A DNA stretch of 16,396 nucleotides from Fimenecus sp051881455 (GTDB taxonomy: Bacteria; Bacillota; Clostridia; Oscillospirales; Acutalibacteraceae): the NCBI GenBank assembly GCA_051881455.1, contig JBJEPX010000013.1:1-16396 (forward strand), in the 5' to 3' direction. Positions 6,680-14,161 of the stretch are shown here, piece by piece; the stretch's first letter is position 1; the number at the start of each line of letters is the position of its first letter. Under the pieces are notes generated by a model. That model was given only the letters and a program-made list of their open reading frames with translations, had not been told where the DNA came from and made no database searches. The position numbers were made by a program, and so were the translations under genes.

Positions 6680-8065
6680 ATGTCAGAAAACAAAATCCCT
6701 TACAAAATCTATCTCAGCGAAAACGAGATGCCCACACAATGGTACAATGTCCGTGCGGATATGGCGACCAAACCCGCTCCGCTTCTTAATCCCGGCACTT
6801 TGGAGCCTATGAAGCCTGAGGAATTGGAGGGCGTGTTCTGCAAGGAGCTTGTGGAGCAGGAGCTTGATAACGACAACGCATACATTGATATTCCCAAAGA
6901 AATTCAGGATTTCTACAAGATGTACCGCCCCTCGCCCCTTGTGCGCGCATACTGTCTTGAAGAAAAACTTCAAACTCCCGCAAAAATTTACTATAAATTT
7001 GAGGGCAACAATACCTCGGGCAGTCACAAGCTTAATTCCGCCATTGCACAGGCATATTATGCCAAAAAACAGGGCCTTAAAGGCGTTACCACCGAAACGG
7101 GTGCAGGTCAATGGGGTACGGCTCTTTCAATGGCGTGCTCATACTTTGACCTCGACTGCCGCGTTTATATGGTTAAGGTTTCTTACGAGCAGAAGCCTTT
7201 CCGCCGCGAGGTTATGAGAACTTACGGGGCAAATATTACGCCCTCTCCCTCAAACACCACCGAGGTTGGCAGAAAAATTCTTGAAAAGTTCCCCGGAACA
7301 ACGGGAAGTTTAGGCTGTGCTATTTCCGAGGCTGTTGAGGCGGCTGTAACAAATGAGGGTTACCGTTATGTTCTCGGCTCCGTGCTTTCACAGGTTCTTC
7401 TGCATCAGTCCGTTATCGGCCTTGAAACGAAAGCGGCACTTGATAAATATAACATTACTCCCGATATTATCATCGGCTGTGCAGGCGGCGGCTCAAACCT
7501 GGGAGGACTTATTTCTCCCTTTATGGGCGAAAAGCTCCGCGGCGAAAAGGATTATAAATTTATCGCTGTTGAGCCCGCTTCATGCCCCAGCTTTACAAGA
7601 GGTGTGTTTGCATACGATTTCTGCGACACGGGTATGGTTTGTCCTCTTGCAAAGATGTATACCTTGGGAAGCTCATTTATCCCCTCTGCAAACCACGCAG
7701 GCGGACTTCGCTACCACGGTATGAGCTCTATTCTTTCACAGCTTTATCATGACGGGTATATGGAAGCTGTCAGCGTTGAGCAGACAGAGGTTTTCAAGGC
7801 GGCAGAGCAGTTTGCCCGCATTGAGGGTATTCTTCCCGCTCCCGAAAGCAGCCACGCAATTAAGGTTGCCATTGACGAGGCTCTAAAATGCAAGGAAACA
7901 GGCGAGGAAAAAACTATCGTATTCGGCCTTACAGGCACAGGTTACTTTGATATGGTGGCTTACGAGAAATTCCACAACGGTGAAATGACAGACTATCTTC
8001 CCACCGACGCCGATTTGAAGAAAGGCTTTGACGGAATCCCCAGATTCCCCGGAAATATGGAATAA
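6680..8065 (+). CDS. trpB: Tryptophan synthase beta chain, TrpB2 type
   Basis: A 461-residue PLP enzyme that condenses indole with serine to give tryptophan. The PLP lysine is Lys117 in SGSHKLNSA. ETGAGQWG (139-146) carries the family catalytic Glu region, and the phosphate-binding loop is GCAGGGSNLGG (266-276). The length and the variant motifs (GSHKLN rather than GAHKIN, and a long N-terminal extension) point to TrpB2, the stand-alone subfamily that often occurs without trpA. No trpA or other trp genes are adjacent; it may salvage indole or serve a TrpA elsewhere. The ATG at 6680 follows AAAAGGAGAG. An upstream ATG in frame at 6605 lies inside the terminator hairpin and is rejected. Regulation is by the Trp T-box, and a terminator follows. 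Confidence 0.93.
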   Translation: MSENKIPYKIYLSENEMPTQWYNVRADMATKPAPLLNPGTLEPMKPEELEGVFCKELVEQELDNDNAYIDIPKEIQDFYKMYRPSPLVRAYCLEEKLQTPAKIYYKFEGNNTSGSHKLNSAIAQAYYAKKQGLKGVTTETGAGQWGTALSMACSYFDLDCRVYMVKVSYEQKPFRREVMRTYGANITPSPSNTTEVGRKILEKFPGTTGSLGCAISEAVEAAVTNEGYRYVLGSVLSQVLLHQSVIGLETKAALDKYNITPDIIIGCAGGGSNLGGLISPFMGEKLRGEKDYKFIAVEPASCPSFTRGVFAYDFCDTGMVCPLAKMYTLGSSFIPSANHAGGLRYHGMSSILSQLYHDGYMEAVSVEQTEVFKAAEQFARIEGILPAPESSHAIKVAIDEALKCKETGEEKTIVFGLTGTGYFDMVAYEKFHNGEMTDYLPTDADLKKGFDGIPRFPGNME

Positions 8066-8084
8066 TTATTGTTTCATAAAAATT

Positions 8085-8121
8085 CCCCTCACGCAGTTTT
8101 TACACTGTATGAGGGGTTTTT
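8085..8121. terminator. Shared bidirectional terminator between trpB and the hydrolase gene
   Basis: CCCCTCA pairs with TGAGGGG, with a further CAG/CTG inside the stem. A T-run follows on the plus strand (8117-8121) and AATTTTTAT follows on the minus strand. It sits between two convergent genes, so it probably ends both transcripts. Confidence 0.82.
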
Positions 8122-8122
8122 A

Positions 8123-9016
8123 TTATATTAAGCTTTTAAAGAAATCCGTAATTTCCGTGTTTGCCCTCTCTCCGGGCTCGGAATATGGATTAACCACGCT
8201 GAAAACATGGTTAAGGGGTTTGCCGTCAAGCTTATCTTTAAAATCGTGCATACGGTAAGGCACACCGTGGCTTTTCAAAATATCCGCAAGCTTATATGAG
8301 TTGTTTCTTATGAAATCGCCCGTTGAAGTAAGAATATAAAAAGGCGGCAGACTCTCCGACGCAATATTTCTTACATCCATATATTTATAATACCTGCTTT
8401 TTCTGCAATTTTTACCCAAAAGGACAGGCAGATTAACATTCATTACGGGGTTAAAGCCTGTTAACTGCACCGCGGGAGAAATTGCGGCAACCCCTTTAAA
8501 ATCAAGCCCTGTATATGAAACGCCGAAATCGCTCTGCAACTCCGCAGCCAAATTCACCGCCGCCGTAACACAGGCAAAATGACCGCCTGCCGAATCTCCC
8601 GCAAGAAAAACATTGTTTGTATCGGCAGGATAATTTTTAAGGTTTTGGGAAAGCCAGCAAAGTGCGGCAAAAATATCCCTTATCTGGTCGGCAAACAAAA
8701 CATCGCCCGCAAGGCGGTAGTTTATTGAAGCAACGCAAAAGCCTTTTGACGCCAGCTTTAAGCAAAAATACTTATTTATTTCCTTATAGCCGTACATCCA
8801 GCCGCCGCCGTGAATATCAATTATCACGGGCAGAGGTTTTTTTGTCCCCTCGGGATAATAAATATCAAGCAGATGGCCTCTTTCGCCGTCGTCGATATAA
8901 GGAATATCCACTATTTGCTCTATTCCCGGTGTGGGCGTTTGAGAGGCTATTCTCTTTTGGTCCGCTTCCCCGCATTTTTTCCAATTATAATCTAAAATCG
9001 GCTTTAAAATATACAT
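8123..9016 (-). CDS. Alpha/beta hydrolase, HSL-type carboxylesterase/lipase-like
   Basis: A 297-residue protein with the hormone-sensitive-lipase layout: oxyanion-hole motif HGGGW (69-73), nucleophile elbow GDSAG with Ser142, and a probable triad completed by Asp234 (STGDF) and His270 (LNH). Such enzymes hydrolyse short-chain or acyl esters; the natural substrate cannot be predicted. No signal peptide is seen, so it should be cytosolic. The ATG at 9016 is preferred because GGGGGA lies 7 bases upstream; a TTG at 9031 in the same frame is possible but lacks a ribosome-binding site. It is the last gene of the leftward block, following the TIM-barrel gene by 23 bases, and its transcript ends at the shared terminator. 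Confidence 0.88.
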   Translation of the reverse strand: MYILKPILDYNWKKCGEADQKRIASQTPTPGIEQIVDIPYIDDGERGHLLDIYYPEGTKKPLPVIIDIHGGGWMYGYKEINKYFCLKLASKGFCVASINYRLAGDVLFADQIRDIFAALCWLSQNLKNYPADTNNVFLAGDSAGGHFACVTAAVNLAAELQSDFGVSYTGLDFKGVAAISPAVQLTGFNPVMNVNLPVLLGKNCRKSRYYKYMDVRNIASESLPPFYILTSTGDFIRNNSYKLADILKSHGVPYRMHDFKDKLDGKPLNHVFSVVNPYSEPGERANTEITDFFKSLI

Positions 9017-9039
9017 TCCATTTTCCCCCAAAATCTATT

Positions 9040-9702
9040 TTACGGATGAGGATTACCCTTGCGGTATGCCTCCATAATATCACGGAAAACCTCGCCGTTT
9101 GAAGGCGGCGTCCAGGTTATTGCATCGGCGCCCGCCGCTATTGTTTCCCGAATTGTGGCTTCACTCGGTCCGCCTGTTGCCATTATAGGCACATCGGGAA
9201 AATCCTTGCGTATTTTCCTTATAAGCTCGGGCGTGTGTGATGCCGCTGAAACATTAAGTATCTGCGCGCCTGCTTTAAGTCTTGCCCCAATATCGTCATC
9301 GTCCTTAACAACGGTTACAACAACTGGTATATCTATAACCTTAACCGCCTCACGGATTGTCTCATCGGAGGTGGGCGCATTTACAACAACGCCCATAGCG
9401 CCTTGATATTCGGCATGGCGGGCAAGATTTATAACTCTTTCGCCCTTTGTAAGTCCGCCGCCCACGCCCACAAAAACAGGGCAGTCCGCCGCAAGCATTA
9501 CAGCCTGCGTAATAACAGGCTGGGGTGTAAAGGGGTAAACGGCAATAACCGCATCTGCATTACAGTTGCGGATAATGCTCACATCTGTTGAAAAAACTAT
9601 GGACTTAATTCTTCTGCCGAAAAGCTTTATTCCTTTGCACTCGTAAACAGCCTCGGGCACATCAATGCGAAAATCCCTTAAATATCCCTTAATCTCGTTC
9701 AT
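9040..9702 (-). CDS. TIM-barrel protein of unassigned function (phosphate-binding barrel type)
   Basis: A 220-residue protein. Alternating strands and helices suggest a (beta/alpha)8 barrel: strands such as AVIAVYPF, PVFVGVGGG, GVVVNAP, PVVVTVV, QILNVSA and PIMATGG are each followed by a helix. The ATGGPSEATIRETIAAGADAIT segment resembles the phosphate-gripping C-terminal strands 7-8 of ribulose-phosphate-binding and KDPG-aldolase-like barrels. I do not recognise a specific enzyme family, and no catalytic residue set is evident. The ATG at 9702 is chosen because AAGGAAAGAG precedes it; a TTG further upstream at 9732 has no such signal. It lies 54 bases after recG and just before the hydrolase gene, so the two may be cotranscribed. 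Confidence 0.75.
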   Translation of the reverse strand: MNEIKGYLRDFRIDVPEAVYECKGIKLFGRRIKSIVFSTDVSIIRNCNADAVIAVYPFTPQPVITQAVMLAADCPVFVGVGGGLTKGERVINLARHAEYQGAMGVVVNAPTSDETIREAVKVIDIPVVVTVVKDDDDIGARLKAGAQILNVSAASHTPELIRKIRKDFPDVPIMATGGPSEATIRETIAAGADAITWTPPSNGEVFRDIMEAYRKGNPHP

Positions 9703-9756
9703 ATTTTCTCTTTCCTTTATTTTATATTCCAATGGGATTTTATTCCTTTTTTCTTT

Positions 9757-11808
9757 CTAAATTGTGTTAGCGGTGTTAACAACCTGTAAACTGTGGATTT
9801 TTTTGGAAACCTGCCTGCCGATGTTTTTATGCTCTTCCTTTGAAAAACCGCGGTCGCTTTCCATAATCTCCGCCGCAAGGCTCTGAGTTTCCATAAGGAT
9901 TTTTGTATCCGTCATTATATCCGCAATGCGGAGCTTGGGCAGTCCGTGCTGGCGTGTGCCGAAAAAGTCGCCGGGACCTCGAAGTTTTAAATCCTCATCG
10001 GCAATTTTAAAGCCGTCGGTTGTTTCGCACATTATTTTCATTCTTGCCTCTGCCTCTTCACCCGTGGCGTCCGTTACAAGAATACAGGTGGATTTTGCCT
10101 TGCCTCTGCCCACTCTGCCCCGCAACTGATGGAGCTGTGAAAGCCCGAACCGCTCGGCGTTTTCCACAACCATTATTACGGCGTTTGGAACATCCACTCC
10201 CACCTCAATAACCACCGTTGAAATAAGAAGCTGCGTTTCGCCGTTTTTGAATTTCATCATCACTTCGTCTTTTTTCTTGGGCGTCATTTTACCGTGGAGC
10301 AAGTCAAGACGGTATCCACGGAACAAAGGCTGTGCTTTTTTGTAGTATTCCTCGGCAGACATAACGCCGGCAAGCTCCTCGCTCTCCTCCACAAGGGGAC
10401 AAACGATATATGCCTGATAACCCATATCAAGGTGTTTTCGTATATATTCAAACATTGCGCCCCGCTTGCCGGAATTTACGGAATATGTTTCGATTTTCTG
10501 TCTGCCGGGGGGGAGTTCGTCAAGCACGGACACATTCAAATCCCCGAAAAGTATCAACGCAAGAGTTCGTGGAATAGGCGTTGCGGACATAACATATATA
10601 TGGGGATTTTCACCTTTTGAGCAAAGTCCTGTTCTTTGGCGCACCCCGAAACGGTGCTGTTCGTCCGTTATAACAAGCCCAAGCCGCGAAAATTCAACAT
10701 CATCCTGAATAAGAGCGTGAGTACCGATTATCAAATCAATTTCGCCGTTTTTAAGCCTTTCCTTAATACCCCTTTTTTCTGCCGCTTTTGTACTGCCTGT
10801 GAGCAGCTCACAGCGAATGCCCGTATTTTCAAAAAGGGCGGAAAAGGTTTCAAAATGCTGGGCGGCAAGCACTTCTGTTGGAGCCATCAGCGCCGACTGC
10901 ATACCGTTTTTCGCCGCAGTATATACAATTGCCGCCGCAACGGCAGTTTTACCGCTGCCCACATCGCCTTGAAGCAACCTGTTCATCTGTTTGCCGCTTT
11001 TCATATCGCCCACAGCCTCAAAAACCGCTCTTTTCTGCGCATTTGTTGGCTCAAAGGGGAGGAGTGAGAAAAACTCCTCTGTAAAATCCGTTGTTACCGT
11101 ATTTTTTGTTCGGGCAACTGAATTGGTGTTTTTTAAGGTTAAAAGACTCAACTGCAAAATAAACAGCTCGTCAAAAATCAGCCTGTCTCTTGCCTTTTGC
11201 AGTTCTTCATCATTTCCGGGGAAATGAATACTGCGAATAGCCTTGTCAAGGGATACAAGATTAAAGCGCTCCATTATATAATCAGGCAGATAGTCGGGGA
11301 TTTCGCCCACATTCTCCAAAGCATTTTGCACCGCAGACTGAATTATTCTTGATGTGATTTTCTTGTTCTGGGGGTAAATCGGGCGAATTTCAACACTTTT
11401 TGAGGTCTTTATAAACATGGGAGATATCATTTCCCGTGCCGAGAATTTACCCAATGTAATTTTACCGTAAAAAAGATATTCCTCGCCTGCTTTTAGCATT
11501 GAAGAAATATATTTGTTGTTGAAAAAGGTTACTGCCACAACGTCATCGCCGTCGGTAACCGTGCCTTTTGCTATAAGCATACCGCCCCGCACCCGTTCAT
11601 TTTTAAGCGGGAACATAACGGTAGCTTTTATGCACACATTCTCCCCTATGGGGCAGCGGGAAATAGGCAGAATTTTGCTCCAATCCTCGTATGCTCTGGG
11701 GTAAAAACGCAAAAGCTCCCCGACGCTGGACACACCGAGAGAGCGAAAACCCTCAGCACGGGCTTCGCCGACACCCTTGATGTACTTTACATCGTCGGAG
11801 AACTTCAT
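9757..11808 (-). CDS. recG: ATP-dependent DNA helicase RecG
   Basis: A 683-residue superfamily 2 helicase that remodels stalled replication forks and drives branch migration of Holliday junctions. The N-terminal wedge/OB-fold domain (about 1-150) begins with the helix-hairpin-helix-like KYIKGVGEARA. The helicase core has Walker A GDVGSGKT (281-288), DEQH box (382-385), motif III SATPIPRTLAL (from 408) and motif VI QLRGRVGRG. Length is normal for the family. The ATG at 11808 is supported by GAGG 8 bases upstream, which lies at the very end of the upstream lipoprotein gene. The frame stays open for 39 codons further upstream, but these overlap that gene and look non-native. The spacing implies cotranscription with the gene before it. 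Confidence 0.97.
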   Translation of the reverse strand: MKFSDDVKYIKGVGEARAEGFRSLGVSSVGELLRFYPRAYEDWSKILPISRCPIGENVCIKATVMFPLKNERVRGGMLIAKGTVTDGDDVVAVTFFNNKYISSMLKAGEEYLFYGKITLGKFSAREMISPMFIKTSKSVEIRPIYPQNKKITSRIIQSAVQNALENVGEIPDYLPDYIMERFNLVSLDKAIRSIHFPGNDEELQKARDRLIFDELFILQLSLLTLKNTNSVARTKNTVTTDFTEEFFSLLPFEPTNAQKRAVFEAVGDMKSGKQMNRLLQGDVGSGKTAVAAAIVYTAAKNGMQSALMAPTEVLAAQHFETFSALFENTGIRCELLTGSTKAAEKRGIKERLKNGEIDLIIGTHALIQDDVEFSRLGLVITDEQHRFGVRQRTGLCSKGENPHIYVMSATPIPRTLALILFGDLNVSVLDELPPGRQKIETYSVNSGKRGAMFEYIRKHLDMGYQAYIVCPLVEESEELAGVMSAEEYYKKAQPLFRGYRLDLLHGKMTPKKKDEVMMKFKNGETQLLISTVVIEVGVDVPNAVIMVVENAERFGLSQLHQLRGRVGRGKAKSTCILVTDATGEEAEARMKIMCETTDGFKIADEDLKLRGPGDFFGTRQHGLPKLRIADIMTDTKILMETQSLAAEIMESDRGFSKEEHKNIGRQVSKKIHSLQVVNTANTI

Positions 11809-11818
11809 AAATTCAACC

Positions 11819-13288
11819 TCATAAAATATATCCGCTCTGTTCCGCGGCAAAATCCGAAGAACGAACTGCATAGCCCTGACGGAAACAAATGGGAATAAAT
11901 GGGAATTCCTCTGCAAAAACAGCAAAATACTCGGCGGGCGTTATTTCTCCTGCACGGTAACGGAAATACTCCGTCGCCGAGCGGCCTGTTTTGTCAATGC
12001 CCGTTCCGAAAGGCGTACCGTCCTTGAAAAATGAGGAAATATCCATGGAGCTGTCCAGCTTAATCTCGCCTAAATACAGTTCATAGTTTCCCGCCGCAAT
12101 ACGCTGGCTGTAATCCTCAAAGGAAAGCAACTCCACTCTCACATTTATACCCGATTCCTTTAAGCTGTCGGCAATGCCGTAAGCCGCCGCAACTCTGTAT
12201 CGGTTATCCTTATTCACAATCAGCGAAAATGAGAGTAAATATGCGCCGTTTGCTTTTGCACTGCCTGAATATCTTGTATATCCGCAGTTATCAATAATCC
12301 TGTCCGCGAGAGCCTTATCCCCTGCGGTTTCAACTGCGTTTACCTGACCCGCTACCGTGCTTTCGGGATTTATGGGCAGTTTAACAGCGGCAGCGTGACC
12401 CTGATATGAGGACAAAGCAATGTCCTCACAGTCCAATTTCACCGCAATAGCACTGCGAATGTATTTGTTCAGGGCGCCGTTTGCACTGTTCATGCCTAAA
12501 TACACCATATTGTTAAGCAAAACATTTTCCGTTTTGCCTGCGGTGGCGGAATAGTTGCAGTCGGACAAATCGCTGAAATAGAAATCGGTTGTACCTATTT
12601 TGAAAACGCTTTCGGCGCTCTCGTTTGTGCCGATTTCATACAGACCGATTGTTTTTTCACTGTCAGAAACGCTTATAAGCTTTTTTTCACTGTAAAAGTA
12701 ATCGCCGCTTCCCGTGGGGACAGCCGTTTGAATATCGGCAGTACCCTCTTTTACAATGGGGAAGGTAAGCTTGCCTGCGGTATAAATATCCGCAAATTCC
12801 AAGGTAAACTCCACCGTGTTAGAGGATTTTACCGACGCCGAAATAACATTTGTCAAATATCCGCCGTACGCATACGAGGCTTTCGCCATATTAAAGGAAT
12901 ATACCACATCAGCGGCAGTTATGGGCGAAGAGCCGCGGCAACTGACGCCGCTTTTTATTTTAACAACGGCAGATGTACCGTTAACCGAAACGCTTTCTGC
13001 AATTACAGGGTTTGCGTTGTAAGCGCCGTCAACGCCATACAGCGGTTTAAACAAATATTTGCATATATACAAGTTCTCGTAGCTTTTTGCAAAGTATGGA
13101 TTAAGCCCGTCCGCAGAATTATAGGGCAAAGTTATCTGCCCTGCCTTCGAAGCGTTGTTTTGCACATTATTTTCACTTGTGGGAACGGTTGTAGATTGGT
13201 CTTCGGGGGTTTCCCCGCCGTTTTTGCAAGCGGAAAAGAATAAAACAAAGCAAAGCAACAGCGAAATGAGCCTTACAGACTTTTTCAT
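11819..13288 (-). CDS. Solute-binding lipoprotein, ABC transporter family 5 (peptide/nickel-type)
   Basis: A 489-residue exported protein. It starts with a lysine-containing n-region, a hydrophobic core and a lipobox-like FSAC with Cys21, so it should be lipid-anchored outside the membrane. A low-complexity Gly/Glu/Thr/Ser linker follows. The mature part has LNPYFAKSYENLYICKYLFKPL-like and SPITAADVVYSF segments characteristic of SBP_bac_5 (DppA/OppA-type) proteins, then a C-terminal lobe with ADSLKESGINVRVELLSFEDY. No permease or ATPase genes are adjacent, so the ligand and transporter partner are unknown, and a sensory or accessory role is possible. GAGGTG stands 6 bases before the ATG. It begins 4 bases after ymdB ends, and its end carries the recG ribosome-binding site. 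Confidence 0.85.
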   Translation of the reverse strand: MKKSVRLISLLLCFVLFFSACKNGGETPEDQSTTVPTSENNVQNNASKAGQITLPYNSADGLNPYFAKSYENLYICKYLFKPLYGVDGAYNANPVIAESVSVNGTSAVVKIKSGVSCRGSSPITAADVVYSFNMAKASYAYGGYLTNVISASVKSSNTVEFTLEFADIYTAGKLTFPIVKEGTADIQTAVPTGSGDYFYSEKKLISVSDSEKTIGLYEIGTNESAESVFKIGTTDFYFSDLSDCNYSATAGKTENVLLNNMVYLGMNSANGALNKYIRSAIAVKLDCEDIALSSYQGHAAAVKLPINPESTVAGQVNAVETAGDKALADRIIDNCGYTRYSGSAKANGAYLLSFSLIVNKDNRYRVAAAYGIADSLKESGINVRVELLSFEDYSQRIAAGNYELYLGEIKLDSSMDISSFFKDGTPFGTGIDKTGRSATEYFRYRAGEITPAEYFAVFAEEFPFIPICFRQGYAVRSSDFAAEQSGYIL

Positions 13289-13292
13289 GCCG

Positions 13293-14078
13293 TCACCTCA
13301 CCGTTACGGCTTTTACCTCAACGGTTTTTCCGCTGTCACGGTCAACGGTGAACACACAGCCCTGCATAAACGGGGGCGTATCCGCCGTTTCAAACATTGT
13401 GGTAAAGCCTTTTCTGAATTTTTCAATGATTATCTCTTTTTTTACGCCCAGCACGGATTCCTCGGGACCTGTCATACCCAAATCCGTAATATACCCCGTG
13501 CCCGACGCCATAATTTGAGCGTCGGAGGTTTGTATATGGGTGTGCGTACCGAAAACTGCGGTAACTTTTCCGTCAAGAAAATATCCCAAAGCCTTTTTTT
13601 CGGAGGTGGACTCTGCGTGAAAATCCACAAAAATAATATTTGTCTCTTTTTTAAGCTCTTCTATGCATTTTTCGGCAGTTTCAAAGGGGTCGGCAAATCC
13701 GTCCAGCCACACTCTGCCCATAAGATTTATAACGCCCACCTTATAAGCGCCCTTGTCAATAACGCCAAAGCCCTTGCCCCAAACGCCGTCGCCGTAGTTT
13801 GCAGGACGGATAACATTATCGGCACGGTCAAGATATTCAAAAATTTCGCGGCGTTTTAAGGCGTGGTTGCCCCCTGTAATCAAATCGGCTCCGCTTGTGA
13901 AGATATGTCCGCAGGAATTGGGCAGCATACCGTTGCCGACGGCGCTGTTTTCGCCGTTGACAAGGCACACATCTATTTTGTTTTCGGTTTTGAACTGTGA
14001 AAGATGACTGCGCAAAAACTCACAGCCGCTTGTGCCGACCACATCGCCCACACAAAGCACATTGATTTTCCGTGACAT
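13293..14078 (-). CDS. ymdB: YmdB-family metallophosphoesterase (TIGR00282)
   Basis: A 261-residue dinuclear metallophosphodiesterase. Metal ligands are visible as Asp12 (GD), Glu43 and Asn44 (NGEN), Asn71-His72 (GGNH), His154 (DFHAE), His179 and His181 (GTHTH). This is the same set and spacing as Bacillus subtilis YmdB, shifted by four residues. The family hydrolyses cyclic nucleotides (2',3'-cAMP or 3',5'-cAMP in vitro) and affects the switch between motility and biofilm formation in Bacillus. It lies directly downstream of rny, the conserved Firmicutes order, which suggests a role tied to RNA turnover. The ribosome-binding site is weak (GCGGTG), but an A-rich stretch precedes it. The next gene starts 4 bases after its stop. 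Confidence 0.93.
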   Translation of the reverse strand: MSRKINVLCVGDVVGTSGCEFLRSHLSQFKTENKIDVCLVNGENSAVGNGMLPNSCGHIFTSGADLITGGNHALKRREIFEYLDRADNVIRPANYGDGVWGKGFGVIDKGAYKVGVINLMGRVWLDGFADPFETAEKCIEELKKETNIIFVDFHAESTSEKKALGYFLDGKVTAVFGTHTHIQTSDAQIMASGTGYITDLGMTGPEESVLGVKKEIIIEKFRKGFTTMFETADTPPFMQGCVFTVDRDSGKTVEVKAVTVR

Positions 14079-14103
14079 GGGAACACCGCTTTTTTATTTA
14101 TTT

Positions 14104-14133
14104 TGCCCCGAAGCCTTTACTGACATCGGGGCA
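14104..14133. repeat. Hairpin in the rny-ymdB intergenic region
   Basis: TGCCCCGA and TCGGGGCA form a perfect 8-bp stem around a 14-base loop. On the coding (minus) strand it is followed by an A-rich stretch rather than a U-run, so it should not terminate rny transcripts efficiently. It could instead mark an mRNA processing or stability site. On the plus strand it is followed by TAGTTTTTC and would look like a terminator, but no plus-strand gene leads into it. Confidence 0.6.
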
Positions 14134-14161
14134 TAGTTTTTCTTATTTTAATTTGTAAAAA

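Noticed and set aside
11809..11925. N-terminal extension of recG
   Set aside because: It overlaps the end of the solute-binding lipoprotein gene and does not resemble RecG. GAGG is placed correctly for ATG 11808.
13155..13859. Plus-strand open frame of 234 codons opposite ymdB and the lipoprotein start
   Set aside because: It spans two genuine minus-strand genes and encodes a Cys/Phe-rich sequence typical of an antisense shadow, with no initiation signal.
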